Positions 24,680 to 36,049 of a DNA stretch of 64,000 nt are shown here, one piece after another. The DNA is from Trichobilharzia szidati (Eukaryota > Platyhelminthes > Trematoda > Strigeidida > Schistosomatidae). A program made the translations under genes and the position numbers. The DNA lies in contig OX235277.1 in assembly GCA_944472155.2 (NCBI GenBank), positions 18,114,804-18,178,803 on the forward strand. Direction: 5' to 3'. The notes below the pieces were generated by a model that was given only the letters and a program-made list of their open reading frames with translations, did no database searches and had not been told where the DNA came from. Numbering within the stretch: position 1 is the stretch's first letter; each line of letters opens with the position of its first letter.

Positions 24680-25705
24680 AAGACAGTTGCAGCGAAGAAA
24701 ATTTTCTTTTCGACGAAGTCATTATCTAGGCTGTACATTCGTGTATTTATATCAAATGGATGGGAAAGTTCTAGAATAATTTCTGGTCAGGGGTTAAATT
24801 AATAAAAATTACAATTAGGAATTAGAATGCCATAATAAACAGGGTGATGGGTAAAACTCGAACAAAGTAGCATTATAATAACTAAGAAGATTGACATTGT
24901 GCAATTGGGGGTTAGAAATGTAAAAATAACAAAATATACAGGAAGTTTGGATAAAATCCAATGTGATGAATAATTGCTTATGCAATCAGGGATTAAATGT
25001 GTAGAAATAGTAAAATGACAAAATAAACAGGAAGTGTGGATATGAAAATATGGTAGTGTAGACAGGGACTAAGAGAACTTAAAATGACATGAATAAACAG
25101 GAAGTTTAGAGAAGAAAGGCGATGGGATGGTCATTATTAAAAAATTTTACCTGTTTACGATGGCCATGGCAGGAACAGGGGTTGGACGTATTTCTTTTGG
25201 ATACAAAGAGTGAGTTTGGGTATTTGGATAGCTAACGCCTCAGCTATGCCTAAATGTCTTAATTTCACTCCCTTTGATAGGTTTGATAGGTCTACACTAC
25301 CATATTTTCATATCCACACTTCCTGTTTATTTTGTCATTTTACTATTTCTACACATTTAATCCCTGATTGCATAAGCAATTATTCATCACATTGGATTTT
25401 ATCCAAACTTCCTGTATATTTTGTTATTTTTACATTTCTAACCCCCAATTGCACAATGTCAATCTTCTTAGTTATTATAATGCTACTTTGTTCGAGTTTT
25501 ATCCATCACCCTGTTTATTATGGCATTCTAATTCCTAATTGTAATTTTTATTAATTTAACCCCTGACCAGAAATTATTCTAGAACTTTCCCATCCATTTG
25601 ATATAAATACACGAATGTACAGCCTAGATAATGACTTCGTCGAAAAGAAAATTTTCTTCGCAGCAACTGTCTTTTTATTCCCTATGATCAAATGTGTATA
25701 TTCCG
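24680..25705. mobile_element. Palindromic (foldback) element with 385-bp arms
   Basis: Arms 24679-25063 and 25290-25674 are reverse complements over 385 bp with no length difference and only scattered mismatches (for example TTGCAGCG against TTGCTGCG). The spacer is 226 bp. The right side carries about 31 extra bases ending in TGTATATTCCG, also present after the right arm of the relative at 63.3 kb. A 13-bp direct repeat, TGCTTCGAATGTA, flanks the whole (24667-24679, 25706-25718). No protein is encoded. A single transcript would fold into a 385-bp duplex. The boundary bases at the left overlap the direct repeat by one. Confidence 0.9.
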
Positions 25706-25869
25706 TGCTTCGAATGTATAAAGTTAATTTGACAAATGACCCCTATCAGAACTCATTTTGTCCAGTGCCGACTGCACCATGCGCCCAGCCACACGTATAC
25801 CGAAAGATACGATATTGGTACAATGTTTATGTGCAAAGAGTATCTCGCATACACTAGTCCAAGCATCAC

Positions 25870-26130
25870 AACTTATTTGATTAGGGTATTTCGTGATGGA
25901 AACAATTTTCATTTGTCAGATTAATGGAATGTACTTATTTAGTGTTGAATCTGGTTTCTGAAATGTGCATTGTGTACTCATTTACACACACACCAGCATT
26001 TATGTATTTGAACAAAGTTTTATAATTGGCAAGTCACAAAAGCAGACAGTTTTACAAGAAATAATGTATTATGTATTCATGGGACTTATTTACCAATGAC
26101 AAGTATGTAAACCTGTCGTCAGAAGTTTGA
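25870..26130 (+). repeat. Member of dispersed noncoding repeat family
   Basis: The block GAAATGTGCATTGTGTACTC, followed by TTTACACAC and TTTGAACAAAGTTTTAT, is shared with 17880-17960. A more diverged form, GGAATGTGCAACCAGTACC, occurs at 58938. No coding content. Confidence 0.5.
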
Positions 26131-26693
26131 AGCAGTGCTGTTGACGATCAGATAGCACTCGTGAAAGTAAAGAAGGGGTGGAACAAAATATATCATTTCT
26201 CAAATAAGTCTTCAAATCGATTACGTAATAAGCATGTGTAGATGAGATAGTGTTTTGTGAATATCAGCACTTACCTTTCAAACTCCATTGGCTCTCATTA
26301 TGCACAGTGTGTCATTACATGTGTGACATACTTTCATTTAATTCGAATGGATAAAATAAAATATGAAAATAGATCTACAACAGACATAAAAATACTGATT
26401 GAATCATGCGCCAATATTTAGGGGGACAGATTATTACTGGAAATATTGAGATAGAAACAGTATTTATGAGGAAAAAGTACCTTGGCTAGAAGAGTCAGAG
26501 TGTTACCACTCCTTGGACTGGAGACTCATCGATAATACTATGTATTTGGATAATGTTGGATTTAGTTTCCTTAAAGCGCAAAGTGTAATTACTTGTTAAC
26601 ACATGCAGAAGACATACTGATAACAAACTAATGTGACATGCACTGATGAGACTTAATTACGGCTAAGCAAAAGTGAGATGTTCATTCGATTTT

Positions 26694-26909
26694 TTTATTC
26701 CTTCACGTTCCCAGTGGAACATAGGGTCCCAAGCTAGTGACCTGAAGTTTCTGTAGCAGTGTTTATTTTTAAAGTATGGGGTTGCCAGCCTCATGCCCAA
26801 CCTTTCCTCTTCACCAGCTTTAGTTCTGGCTTATCAAGGTAAAGGTGTGCGCCGGCCGGGAACCATGTGCATGGTCGGGGGAGCATTCTAACCGCTATAC
26901 CACCGACGC
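26694..26909 (-). mobile_element. SINE tail type B, B-box deleted
   Basis: Same organisation as 12318-12547, but the T-arm/B-box region is missing: CGGCCGGGAACC runs straight into the ATGTGCATGG block. A 12-bp near-duplication, CATT(C/A)GATTTTT, flanks it at 26683-26694 and 26910-26921. The copy could not be transcribed from its own promoter. Confidence 0.8.
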
Positions 26910-27109
26910 CATTAGATTTTTGAATTTTTAAAATGGAATGTTTCCCATATTAGTGGGATTTTATTGAATTTAGGCAGATTCACTTTAGCCCCTTCATTCA
27001 TTTAGTAGTCACTTCATAGTATTATTATTATTTTACTTTTTATGTTAGCAAAGGAGAAAAGTATGAATGCCTTTATGTTCTTATTTATTCTGTTATTATT
27101 CTTAATCGA

Positions 27110-27310
27110 ATAATTCATTTCGGTTGAAGCTTTAGGCTACAAAGATACGTCCTAACTGGACTTGATTCCCATTAAACATGTTCGAATAGTTTAACGGCCG
27201 AATACAAGCTTTCATTTGCTATTCATATGGTTTTTAAAATGTGGTGAACAAAGTTTTCAGAATTGCTGCATCCAGCGTCGATCACATTTGACGATCTGAT
27301 AACTCGGTTT
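27110..27310 (-). mobile_element. Decayed RTE 3'-end fragment
   Basis: The blocks GAAGCTTTAGGCTACAAAG and CTGGACTTGATTC parallel those at 22645-22690 and, more distantly, the 3' ends of the good RTE copies. No frame survives. Confidence 0.45.
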
Positions 27311-27439
27311 CATCGAATCTACACCCAACACATGCAATAGGAATGATTCATCACTCATACCCGAGATATGGAAAATAATACTACCAATCAAATCAAGTGA
27401 AAATCAATTGAAAAACAACGGAACTATGTAAATGAATTT

Positions 27440-27535
27440 AGGAAGTCGTGTGATCACCTTGATATGATTATGAGCAATAAATTGTGCTCGAAACGTCATC
27501 AGTAAATATTACTGTATAACACTGTGAGACTATAA
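27440..27535 (+). repeat. Dispersed repeat with hammerhead-like stem-loop
   Basis: Copy of the repeat at 13461-13555 (opposite strand) and 49240-49315. Here TTGAT (27459-27463) can pair with ATCAG (27498-27502) as a stem I. GAGCA/TGCTC can form stem II, followed by GAAACGTC. The position of CUGANGA reads ATGATTA, so two core bases differ from the consensus. It is likely a decayed ribozyme of a Penelope-type or other small element. Confidence 0.55.
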
Positions 27536-27549
27536 AAATAAAATTTACC

Positions 27550-28130
27550 CATAATGGAATTATTATCGGAAGTTTCTGTGATATTGAACATATCGAAATT
27601 TTATTATTTATTCAAATGAATAGCATTTGATCGTAAGTTGCTCCCACAGAGATGTATTAGTTATCGTCTTTCGATTTCAAAACAGTGTTATTTATATATT
27701 ATTAATGCAGAAATGTTCACGACTTCAATCGGATGAGATAGTAAATTATTGGAGGAAAGAAGAAGAAGTTCAGCAAAGATATCTCTTCAGTGATTTCATT
27801 TTCAAAGGCTGTATAGTCGTATTTAAATTCATAAATTCACAAGAATACAATTATTATGAAGGATTACAAGAGACTTAGAAACAAAAATTAATCAGGAATA
27901 GAACGAATTACAGGTGTGAACAAAATGAACATGCGAACAAATTGTAATAGTAATTTTCAACTTGAAATGTAAACTATGAGGTGTGAATATAGATTACAGC
28001 AGGCATAGAAACAAAAAATTCCACAAGATTAGAATATAATTGTAAAATATTTATTCTAAACGAATAACCAGTGTGAGCAGGAAGCTCGTGGAAACAAATT
28101 TAGAATAACGGTCCTTTTAACTGAGAAAAT
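27550..28130. other. No gene seen
   Basis: An 83-codon + strand frame at 27627-27878 has no recognisable motif and unusual composition for a protein. Treated as chance. Confidence 0.45.
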
Positions 28131-28164
28131 GGGATGAGTTCAGTGAAGACAAAGATAGAAAAAT

Positions 28165-28560
28165 TCACACACAGTGAACAAAACAAGAAAAACAGAAGGC
28201 TAAGGGAACACACTGAACTAGGTCCATGGTAGTTGTAAAGGCTGGACTAGTTTCTTTCGAACACACAGCCCTGTTTTTCGATGCATATGACGAGGGCTTC
28301 TGCAATACAAAAAGTCGGAAACACACTGCCTTTGGTATATTTTTGTTTGCTTTGTAAGTGACTCTTAATGATAAGTCAGTCGAGGTGCTGTGAAAGTTAT
28401 TGACGAGGTGTTCAGTTATACCGCTTCTGAATGAACCAGTACCTTCTCTTTGGAGCCATGCTGGATGATGTTCTCTAACACGTTTTGATAAGACTCGCAT
28501 AGAACGACCAATCTACATAGCTCCACACGAGCAGGGTGAACTGATATATGCACATTGAAG
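28165..28560 (-). pseudogene. Penelope-like GIY-YIG endonuclease relic with stop in YIG
   Basis: Read minus from 28560, the frame gives PCSCGAM, then a TAG stop at 28515-28513, then IGRSMRV, KRVREHHPAWL and the SGITEHLVNN block. The stop sits exactly at the Tyr of the YIG motif. The Arg and the EHL (Glu-His) positions are retained. This belongs to a different PLE subgroup from 21897-22349 (CSC instead of MNC spacing; REHHPAWL instead of QEHKSAV). The reverse transcriptase part is not recognisable upstream. About 110 codons remain open downstream of the stop. Confidence 0.75.
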
Positions 28561-28799
28561 TGATCATAAGCGGAAGTCTGTCCTTCTCGTTTCTTCGAAA
28601 TAGTGGACGGCCAGAGAATATCACTTTTAGAGTTGCATCAGGAAAAGTCTTCTTCAGGGAACTGGAGATTTTCTTTTCCTCCCTCTTGTGTCCCGTCCGG
28701 TATTTTCCACGATAACAGTTTACGTTGCGTTACTCATAAAATTGTTTTGACATCAGAAATCAACTTTTCTTCAGTGTACCATTAGGTGAAAGATGATTC

Positions 28800-29765
28800 G
28801 AATCCTTCAATAAATCCTGAAAACTGTTGCAGAAGTTGCGCTGATTTTACATAATAAAAATATCATTTATAAAACAGTATGGCAACATGCAACTTATAGT
28901 TTTTACATCACGTTGCTATCTTGCAAATTTACACAAAACTGAAGGAGTTACAAATGAAACTCTGTAATTCGTTAATTAATTATTTCGTCATCGCATATTG
29001 TGTCATAATGTGATATTAAGAAATGCATATGGGTCCTCTGTGGATTGATGTACTAATAATATAAGAAAAATCTTCATTTAGACTGATTTTTATTATGTGA
29101 AATAATCGCTGTTAATTGTTATATATTAAAAATATTCATACGATTATCAAAAGCGGCACTAAAAGGCAAGAGTTTGGAAATTTTATTTGTTCGACGATTT
29201 TATAACTAATAAATTTTCGTTTAATTACTAAAGAAAGAGCCCGTAAGTTATATGACAAATAACGCAAAACAGTAAGACCACTAGTCCTAATTTTGTTATT
29301 CATCCGGAAACAGTGAACTGGAGTAAAAGTTGTAAAACTGACAACATTGACTGATTTAATTTCCATACGATAACGTAGTTTGTTTTGAAATTTGTGTTTG
29401 ATGTGTTGCATGCTGTAGAGACTTTAAGTAGTAATAAATCTGTGAATCCATTTACTTCAAGTTATGTCAGATTAGCTTGATATTCAGTTATGGTTATCCT
29501 CATGCTGTGCCTAGTAGATACATCACATGAAAGATATACGAAGGAAAATGTGAATTTACACTTGTCTTCCGTTTATATCTTTAATTTTGTTGCATAATCT
29601 CAACGTGTCTCATGACGTGGTTGCAAAATGTAATCTAGCTATATTAAGTAAGTGAATGATAATATTAACAAATCGCTGATATGTAAAGAACAAGATTTGA
29701 TGAATTTTGTGACTAATGCTTTTCAAAATGCAAGAAACAGCAGTTTTTATTGCATATTTATTTGA
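28800..29765. other. AT-rich DNA, no gene seen
   Basis: Nothing recognisable. Confidence 0.5.
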
Positions 29766-29767
29766 TT

Positions 29768-29942
29768 ATAGCTTGAAACCACACAATATTTTCGGTACAA
29801 GTATGGGATTTTCAGCAAATGATATCGGTAGCCCAAATTTTGCATGCCGACCATAGATATCAGATGTGCGTCGGCAGAGGATCAAACCCCGAACCTCATG
29901 CATGGTCAGCGGGAGTCCTAACCACTGTGCTACCGACGCACA
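29768..29942 (-). mobile_element. tRNA-headed SINE, tail type A
   Basis: Read minus: the head GTGCGTCGGTAGCACAGTGG at 29940-29921, the B-box GGTTTGATCC near 29890-29881, then the type A hairpin body (GATATCTATGGTCGGC..., GGCTACCGATATC). The A-rich tail is largely lost. Confidence 0.82.
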
Positions 29943-29945
29943 TAT

Positions 29946-30900
29946 AGATTACATGAAGATTACTTTACAAACCACCATACCTGAAAAATATCAATAAGCA
30001 ACATTCAATCAAAGCATTTTATTCTGCATAAAATGTAATTAGATTGTTTCACATCTTTTCAAAATATGTTACCACGAAAACCCATTTCATATGGTCCTAT
30101 CGCAGGGAACTGATTTCTGCAGAGCTGAGAAAACGTCCTTGGCACTAGAGCAATCACAAAACGTTATGAAGGCAAGAAGAAGATTATTTCTCTTTAATTT
30201 AGTGATTCTGTTAGACAACAACAACATAAAAAGAAGCCTAATATTACCTCAACTATGCCATTTGTCAGATTCACTGTCATTGCAGTTTTCTAAGTACAAA
30301 ACAAACAGCTGAAATCCAGTAGAATATTTCCTAAACGGTGGGATTAAAACTATCCCCAGGAATCACATATCGTACGACGCACTAGTAATGTACTCTCACC
30401 CACAAAGAGAAGCATAACTACTAGAGGTAAAACACGGACAAGATGATGCTAACGAAAAAAATTAACATATGCAAAAGTGAGGACGCTGGTATACAGTCTA
30501 CAAGAAAATACGAATTATAATTACACACTTAAGTGAAACGTCCTGATAGGTATTATTATTTTAACTAAAGCGTCCAGGAAGGATTTTTCGATTAGTCTGT
30601 ATGTTATAAAATGAATTATTAACTCTTTCGATGAGACATCAATCACCAATAAACTCATGCAATATCCATATCTAGCAGTATACTGATATTTATTTTATGT
30701 TTTCCATGTAAAGTATAATTAACTCTGGTTTACTTTTAAGGATACTGATGCGATTAACATGTTTCATTCACTCTAAATCAGACTGGGCACGTAAGTTATT
30801 TGTCACCACTAGATGATTTGGAAGTATCATTTTAATCAGAATTATGTTATGGGGTGCATTCAAACATATAACATATATAATTCTTGAAAAGTTATATCAT
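29946..30900. other. AT-rich DNA, no gene seen
   Basis: Short frames only. Confidence 0.5.
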
Positions 30901-30904
30901 CATT

Positions 30905-33240
30905 ATACTGTTGTTGTTCTGCCCTTCAATTCTGGGCAAAACTTAGAGATTTGAAGACACATCTCCACTTTGTCCTATGCTCTGATGTCACCTTTAGTTG
31001 GCTTTGTGATTGCACATATTCTGTCATCTCTTCTTCTCACGATCTCCTCCATTCCACGTTCCAAACGACACCAAACTCCTCATTCTCCATTCAAGTTCTA
31101 CTCCGAAAACAGGAACATGATGTCATTTGACATTGTCATCAGGGTGACAGATTATTATTATTGTTAATTCTATCTCCCTGGCCACTTAATCTTCAATGAG
31201 GAGCCAGCTATGGCAGCTATTGATAAAGGACTGCAACCGGCTGGAAATGGTCTCCGTGATGCTCCAAGTTTCTAACTGATACAAAAGAAGGAATTTAGGG
31301 TTTGCGGTTAAAACCCAAATCTTGTTCTTTATGATGAGTACAGAGAATTTCAACACTGATTCAAAGTGATCAATGTCAGTATTTGATATGGACATTATTA
31401 CACTTGATAGTTTGCATTAACGAATTTACTACGATTTCGATTTCCGAACCTAATGATAACCACTACGCCACTGAAACCGCGGTGCAAAAATACAGGAAGA
31501 GAAGGGAGACTGTTGACGAAGAGAACTTTTACTTACTGGTATCAGCAAGTAAAATAGTTGACAGCGCTTGCATATATATACTTTTTAAATGAACTTGATA
31601 GACACTAGTTAATTTGATAAATTAAAACAGTTGACAACTAATAGAATTCCATGGCCATAGGTGGGATGAGGGAAACACAGCCAACAATATAAAGATAATT
31701 TTTGTAGTATTATAGGAAAATTTCATCTACATACGTGTTCTGAACTTCGGATTCTGGCTTTGACATCTTCACTGGGATCACTTGCTTCTAGTGGAAACGA
31801 TGCTACTCAGGTAATTGAAAGGAGTAACCTCTTCCAGTTTTCTATGTCGATAGTGATTGGTTCTGATTGCTGCTGTAATTTCTTGGCCACCTTTTTCATC
31901 TCCATCCTCCCTATGTTGGCTTGAATTCCTCTATATGCTACTATTTCAGACAGATTTTTGGTTTTCGCCTGCAGCTGATCAAGAGTATGTGACATCGGAC
32001 ATATATCATACGAGTGATCCAGATCTTCTCGAGTCTTCTTATCGATCACTGCAACGTATTCCTGTATTCCCACTTCCCAAAGTCTTGCATATAATCCAGT
32101 CTACCACAATTAGGAATATCATCAGTGATAACAGACAGCCTTTTCTTACTGCTGAACTCGTTTCAGAGGCTCTGCTGAATCTTCCGTTATGGATCACCTG
32201 ACACGTCGCATTGTAATATGACTGTTGAGTCACTTTTATAAAGATCCGGAGCACGCCATAGTGTTGAAGCAGTTTCCGAATTACTTTTCGGTCAACTCTG
32301 TCTGTTAAAGGCCTTTTCGAGGTCGATGTAATTTCTCTCAGTCCTGCTCGCCCTGGAAAGATTTCCGTATCGAGTGCATCCTTTATTGTCTCCAAAATGA
32401 CGCGACTTAGTACTTCACTTGATGTGCATGATTCTGTTCTGGTAGTTCGACAAGGTGGCCTTCCTCCTAATCAGTGGCTACCTTTGCTTTCTGCAACGGT
32501 GGTGTAGGCATATCTGACACAGTCTCTGAGTCCATTTCCAGTACTTCAAAGGGAATTCCACCTGGTGCTGATGCCTTTCCAGCTTTCAGTAGCTTGATTG
32601 CATTCAGGATCTCTGCTCTGATTGGAGGAGTGGTGTCCACTGGTATCTCTGGGAGTACTGTTACTGGCATTGCTGGATAGGCTGCAGTTGACGGTCGACT
32701 CAAGAGTCATCTGAAGTGACCAGTCTACTGTTTCATTTGCCCACCCTCTTTGGTAATTATGTTCCGTTGACCATTGTTCGTAGGTTTCACCTGTGTTGAT
32801 CTGTTCCCAGATAGAGACCTGGTTACCTGATATAATGTTCTGAAGTCTCTTTTACCTATGGCCAGCCTGTTCTGCTTCAGTTGCCAGTGTACTGTAGAAT
32901 TAACTTTTGTCTTTGCTGGGATTATTGTTCACTTCCTAATTCAGGGCAGTGTACTTTGAACTGAGCTTATCCTTCTGTTCTCCAGCTTTGCATTGGGTCA
33001 TCGTCTGTTTTACTATCCTCCACTCTTGTGTCCGTTCCCAGTTGTCTGTTGAGAGCCATTTCTTGCGTCTTTTCTTTCTTATTTCTAGAACGGTTGTAAA
33101 CGTTTACTTGAACATCAACTTCAGAAAGTTCCAACGATCTTTGACATAGGTTTTTTTGGTGATTTCGTATAGTGTGTCTGACTTTGCTCTGATATCTACA
33201 GTGAAGTTGCATTTCGTAGCCTCTTGGTTTCTTTATGTTG
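30905..33240 (-). mobile_element. Long decayed RTE copy, interrupted by an insertion
   Basis: This divergent RTE copy covers more of the element than the TSD-flanked minus-strand copies. The 3' end is at 30905-31170. The reverse transcriptase region at 31740-32400 has pieces equivalent to AGLREI and the RKGCLLSLMIF block. The GKA.APGGIPFE block is at about 32580, and the upstream linker (basic, Gln-rich) runs to 33212. Many frameshifts and stops. The segment 31376-31735 does not align and looks inserted. No TSD seen. Confidence 0.72.
31376..31735. other. Unrelated insertion inside the decayed RTE
   Basis: RTE similarity stops near 31375 and resumes near 31740. On the minus strand CAGTGGCGTAGTGGTTATC (about 31470-31452) resembles an A-box. 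GGTTCGGAAATC follows after only a few bases, as in a shortened tRNA-like SINE. Identity is uncertain. Confidence 0.35.
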
Positions 33241-34205
33241 AACTTTAATACATTTAATTCATGAAAAGACGTATAGGAATTTTAGGTGGCAGGGTCAAAC
33301 TATTGGCTGGTTTTAAATACTAGAAATGGCTTTATCTTTGTGTGCATTAAGTTTATAATATGTCACATTTTATATGGTTACGAATACAACAGTAGAAGAT
33401 GGAAGCCGCTTACCTTATCTGCCTTTAGATATAAGGTGGCGAGATATTCTTCGTGATAGAAATTCTTTATCCTACTAACATGTGAACTTCTTAACATCAA
33501 ATCTAAACACTGTACGAGCCTCCAAGGAATAGGGGCAGAAATGTATTTTTTGGTCAGTCGTGAATATTAATTGATACAATTAACCCTATTTAATCTAGTC
33601 GGCAGTGAGTTCACTTTCATTTTATCTTGTGCTTATGCATGTTTCAGAATGTGAAAATTTAGAGTCACTGCAGCTACAGTTGTACTCAAACCGGTTTGAT
33701 AATGTTTAGCTGAAATAAATTTGCAATAACATTTACTGTTACGTAATTTTTGCTAGAAATTTTCAGTAGTTTAACCTTGAAGAATGGTCCGTGCACTATA
33801 TTTGGAATAATGTGATATCCAGCGGGCAGTGTGCAGCTGTATTCTTTCAAGTAACTAATTTTTTGCATCTACAGGAAGTATCTGCCGAAGTTATATCCTG
33901 GCTTAACCAATAAAAGAAAAACAACAACAAAAAATAGTTTCTTTACACTCCATCAAGTTTGGAAAGTATTGGCATTCATCACATGAAGTGGAAAGCACCA
34001 AATTATTTTTAAATATGCGGTGTTTATTACTATTTTAACTTCATCTTCAGTGTAGGACGGAAACAAATAAAAAGTAAAAATAATTTATAGTGATCAGTTA
34101 AATTAGCAAAATAAGTAGATGCTGGAATGGTATTAACAATAAATACGGTCACAAGTACATTTTAGCACAAAGATTTAAGAGACAAATCTTCCTGTCTCCA
34201 TTTCG
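33241..34205. other. AT-rich DNA, no gene seen
   Basis: Nothing recognisable. Confidence 0.5.
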
Positions 34206-34224
34206 CAAGATAATTGTTGTTTTA

Positions 34225-34440
34225 TTCCTCAGCTTTCTGGCCGAAGCATTGGACTTGAGGCTTTGAGCTTCAAAGTTTCATGAGTGGTGGGTGAGTTGAT
34301 AAATCCGCGTTCAACCATCCCTGTTAACCAAGTTTACTACCAGTTTAGGTACCTGCAAGAGCAGCTTGACCAGAAATTGAACCCCAGACTATATACGGGG
34401 TTGATGTGCATTCTATCGCTGAACCGATAAGGCATTTTAC
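34225..34440 (-). mobile_element. Decayed SINE, tail type B
   Basis: The order of blocks parallels 12318-12547: tail GGCTTTGAGCTTCAAAGTTTC, a middle with CCAGAAATTGAACCCC, then a head-like TGTGCATTCTATCGCTGAACCG. Many substitutions, so an old copy. Confidence 0.55.
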
Positions 34441-34914
34441 ATGAGTTGGCCAAACTCATTATTCACTATGAAATATATCCGAACATGCCAGCTTTTCTCA
34501 CAGAGTGATTGAGTATTGATGCTAAACCGAAACACAGCATGTATTTGTGTCTCATGTTGAACTCTCAAAGTAGCCCCTCCAGATTTTAGTGTTAAGAGGT
34601 GTGATTAGACACTTTTTGGTTAGACTCGTTTCGAATTCTTTAACTGCCACACAACATTTTCGATGTGCAAATCTAAAACGACCTTAAAATGTTACCCTAA
34701 GATTTTTTCAAGTGACAATAATTTGTTGCAATTTCTTAAAGGTTGTAGTGAGTGAACAGTGTTGTTTTGGTTAACTTATTAATTTATGAATATTTAGTAT
34801 GTGTCCTAGATGGCTTAGCATACTTCTTAAATCACATGAACGTACTGAATTTATTTAATTCACTTCGGACATTCCCGTTGTTAGATTGGACTAAAGTGTT
34901 CGACCGTAGCACAA

Positions 34915-35065
34915 GAGGTGGCTCTCGTGGCTCAAGCGGTTTAGTCAATAACGCCTCGTCAATTAAAATTATGAGCAAAGGGTTCAAACCTTAATATGAA
35001 CACCATCCATCTGACAAATCCCAAATGGGACGAAATGCACGTTTCAGATTCCACCAACTTACTCT
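34915..35065 (+). mobile_element. Sm-alpha-like SINE (tRNA-like promoter plus hammerhead)
   Basis: The A-box TGGCTCAAGCGGT (34928-34940) and B-box GGGTTCAAACC (34980-34990) are spaced 39 bp apart. A hammerhead-like domain follows at 35003-35055. Promoter, then ribozyme, then ATTCCACC is the order of the schistosome Sm-alpha family, a pol III-transcribed satellite-like SINE that yields self-cleaving RNA. This copy is degenerate in the ribozyme. The tail is short and no TSD was found. Confidence 0.72.
35003..35055 (+). ncRNA. Degenerate Sm-alpha hammerhead ribozyme
   Basis: ATCCAT precedes CTGACAA (35011-35017; consensus CUGANGA, so G8 is changed to A). Next come stem II TCCC/GGGA with loop AAAT and then CGAAATGC (35031-35038). 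The stretch TTTC AGATTCCACC stands where GUC and stem I 3' belong, one base shorter than the usual GTCCTGGATTCC. The GAAA core is present. G8 loss and the damaged stem I should abolish cleavage. Confidence 0.7.
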
Positions 35066-35291
35066 GAATTAAATTTATGCTTAATACATTAATTATAAGT
35101 GACATTAAGACATTCAAACATTGGAGAAGAAATTCTATTAATTGTTTTGGCTTCACAAGTATTTTCACACATTCATATGTTGAAATGCTCAACTAAGACA
35201 AATGAACAAATTAATGAAAATGTGAAAAATTCAGTATTTACTTATACCATGTTGAATCAACTGAAATTTATTAACCTCATCAGCCTTGGGT

Positions 35292-35523
35292 TCGTCAGTG
35301 GCACAGCGGTAGAATGCTCACCAACCACGCAGGTGATTCGAGTTGAATCTCCGGTTGACGCACTGCTTAAACCTCGCTTAGCCAGTAATAAGACTAGTAA
35401 AAAGGGGAAGGTCGAGCATGAAGAAAGCTAACCCATTCCGTAAAAATAAATACTCCTGCTATCGAAACTTCAAAGCCCTAGCTTGAAGCCCTATGTTCCA
35501 CTGGGAACGTTAAGGAAAAAAAA
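35292..35523 (+). mobile_element. tRNA-headed SINE, tail type B
   Basis: A-box region GTGGCACAGCGGTAGAATG at about 35298-35316 and a mutated B-box. The tail contains CTTGAAGCCCTATGTTCC followed by ACTGGGAAC, a small hairpin, and ends in AAGGAAAAAAAA. The hairpin is the shared RTE-like 3' end. Confidence 0.82.
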
Positions 35524-35529
35524 TTAGCC

Positions 35530-36049
35530 ATGGTATATTTCTGGAAGGGAACAATGGGTTTTATAAGATCAGAAATTTTCAGGCAGTGGATCGAATAATT
35601 TGATCTCCGAGTCGGATCGAATCCTTATAAATAAGTTAAAATAATCCTGACGTGTTTGAAAAAACATTTATGTCGTCAACTTCAGTAATACCAAGATAAT
35701 ATCACTTTATTTGTTTATTTCACCTTTATGAACCCATGAAAGACCACTAAAACAGAATTTTGACAATAATGTGACAAAAATTCCGTGTTGCTGCATTCCG
35801 ATCAAGTGTGTACATTCTATTCGCATAACAAATAAAGGACCAAATAAACCATTAAACGACTAAAGTGTTAATCTCAGATAGCAATAAAATAATGGGGTAT
35901 TTTCCTGAGACAGGTCAAAGTTTTTGACATAAAAATACTACATAAAATAATGCAAACAAACAATTGTATCCCTCTATATATGAGGTATTCCAATGTTTTC
36001 TAACAATACATCTCTACTTTGCACAGGAATATATATACACTACGTTACT
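35530..36049. other. No gene seen
   Basis: AT-rich; nothing recognisable. Confidence 0.45.

Noticed and set aside
25210..25554. 114-codon + strand frame
   Set aside because: It lies across the spacer and right arm of the palindrome; the left arm has no matching frame and composition is that of repeat DNA.
24679..25674. CRISPR array or terminal-repeat provirus
   Set aside because: Arms are inverted, not direct repeats, and no spacer series or viral frame is present.
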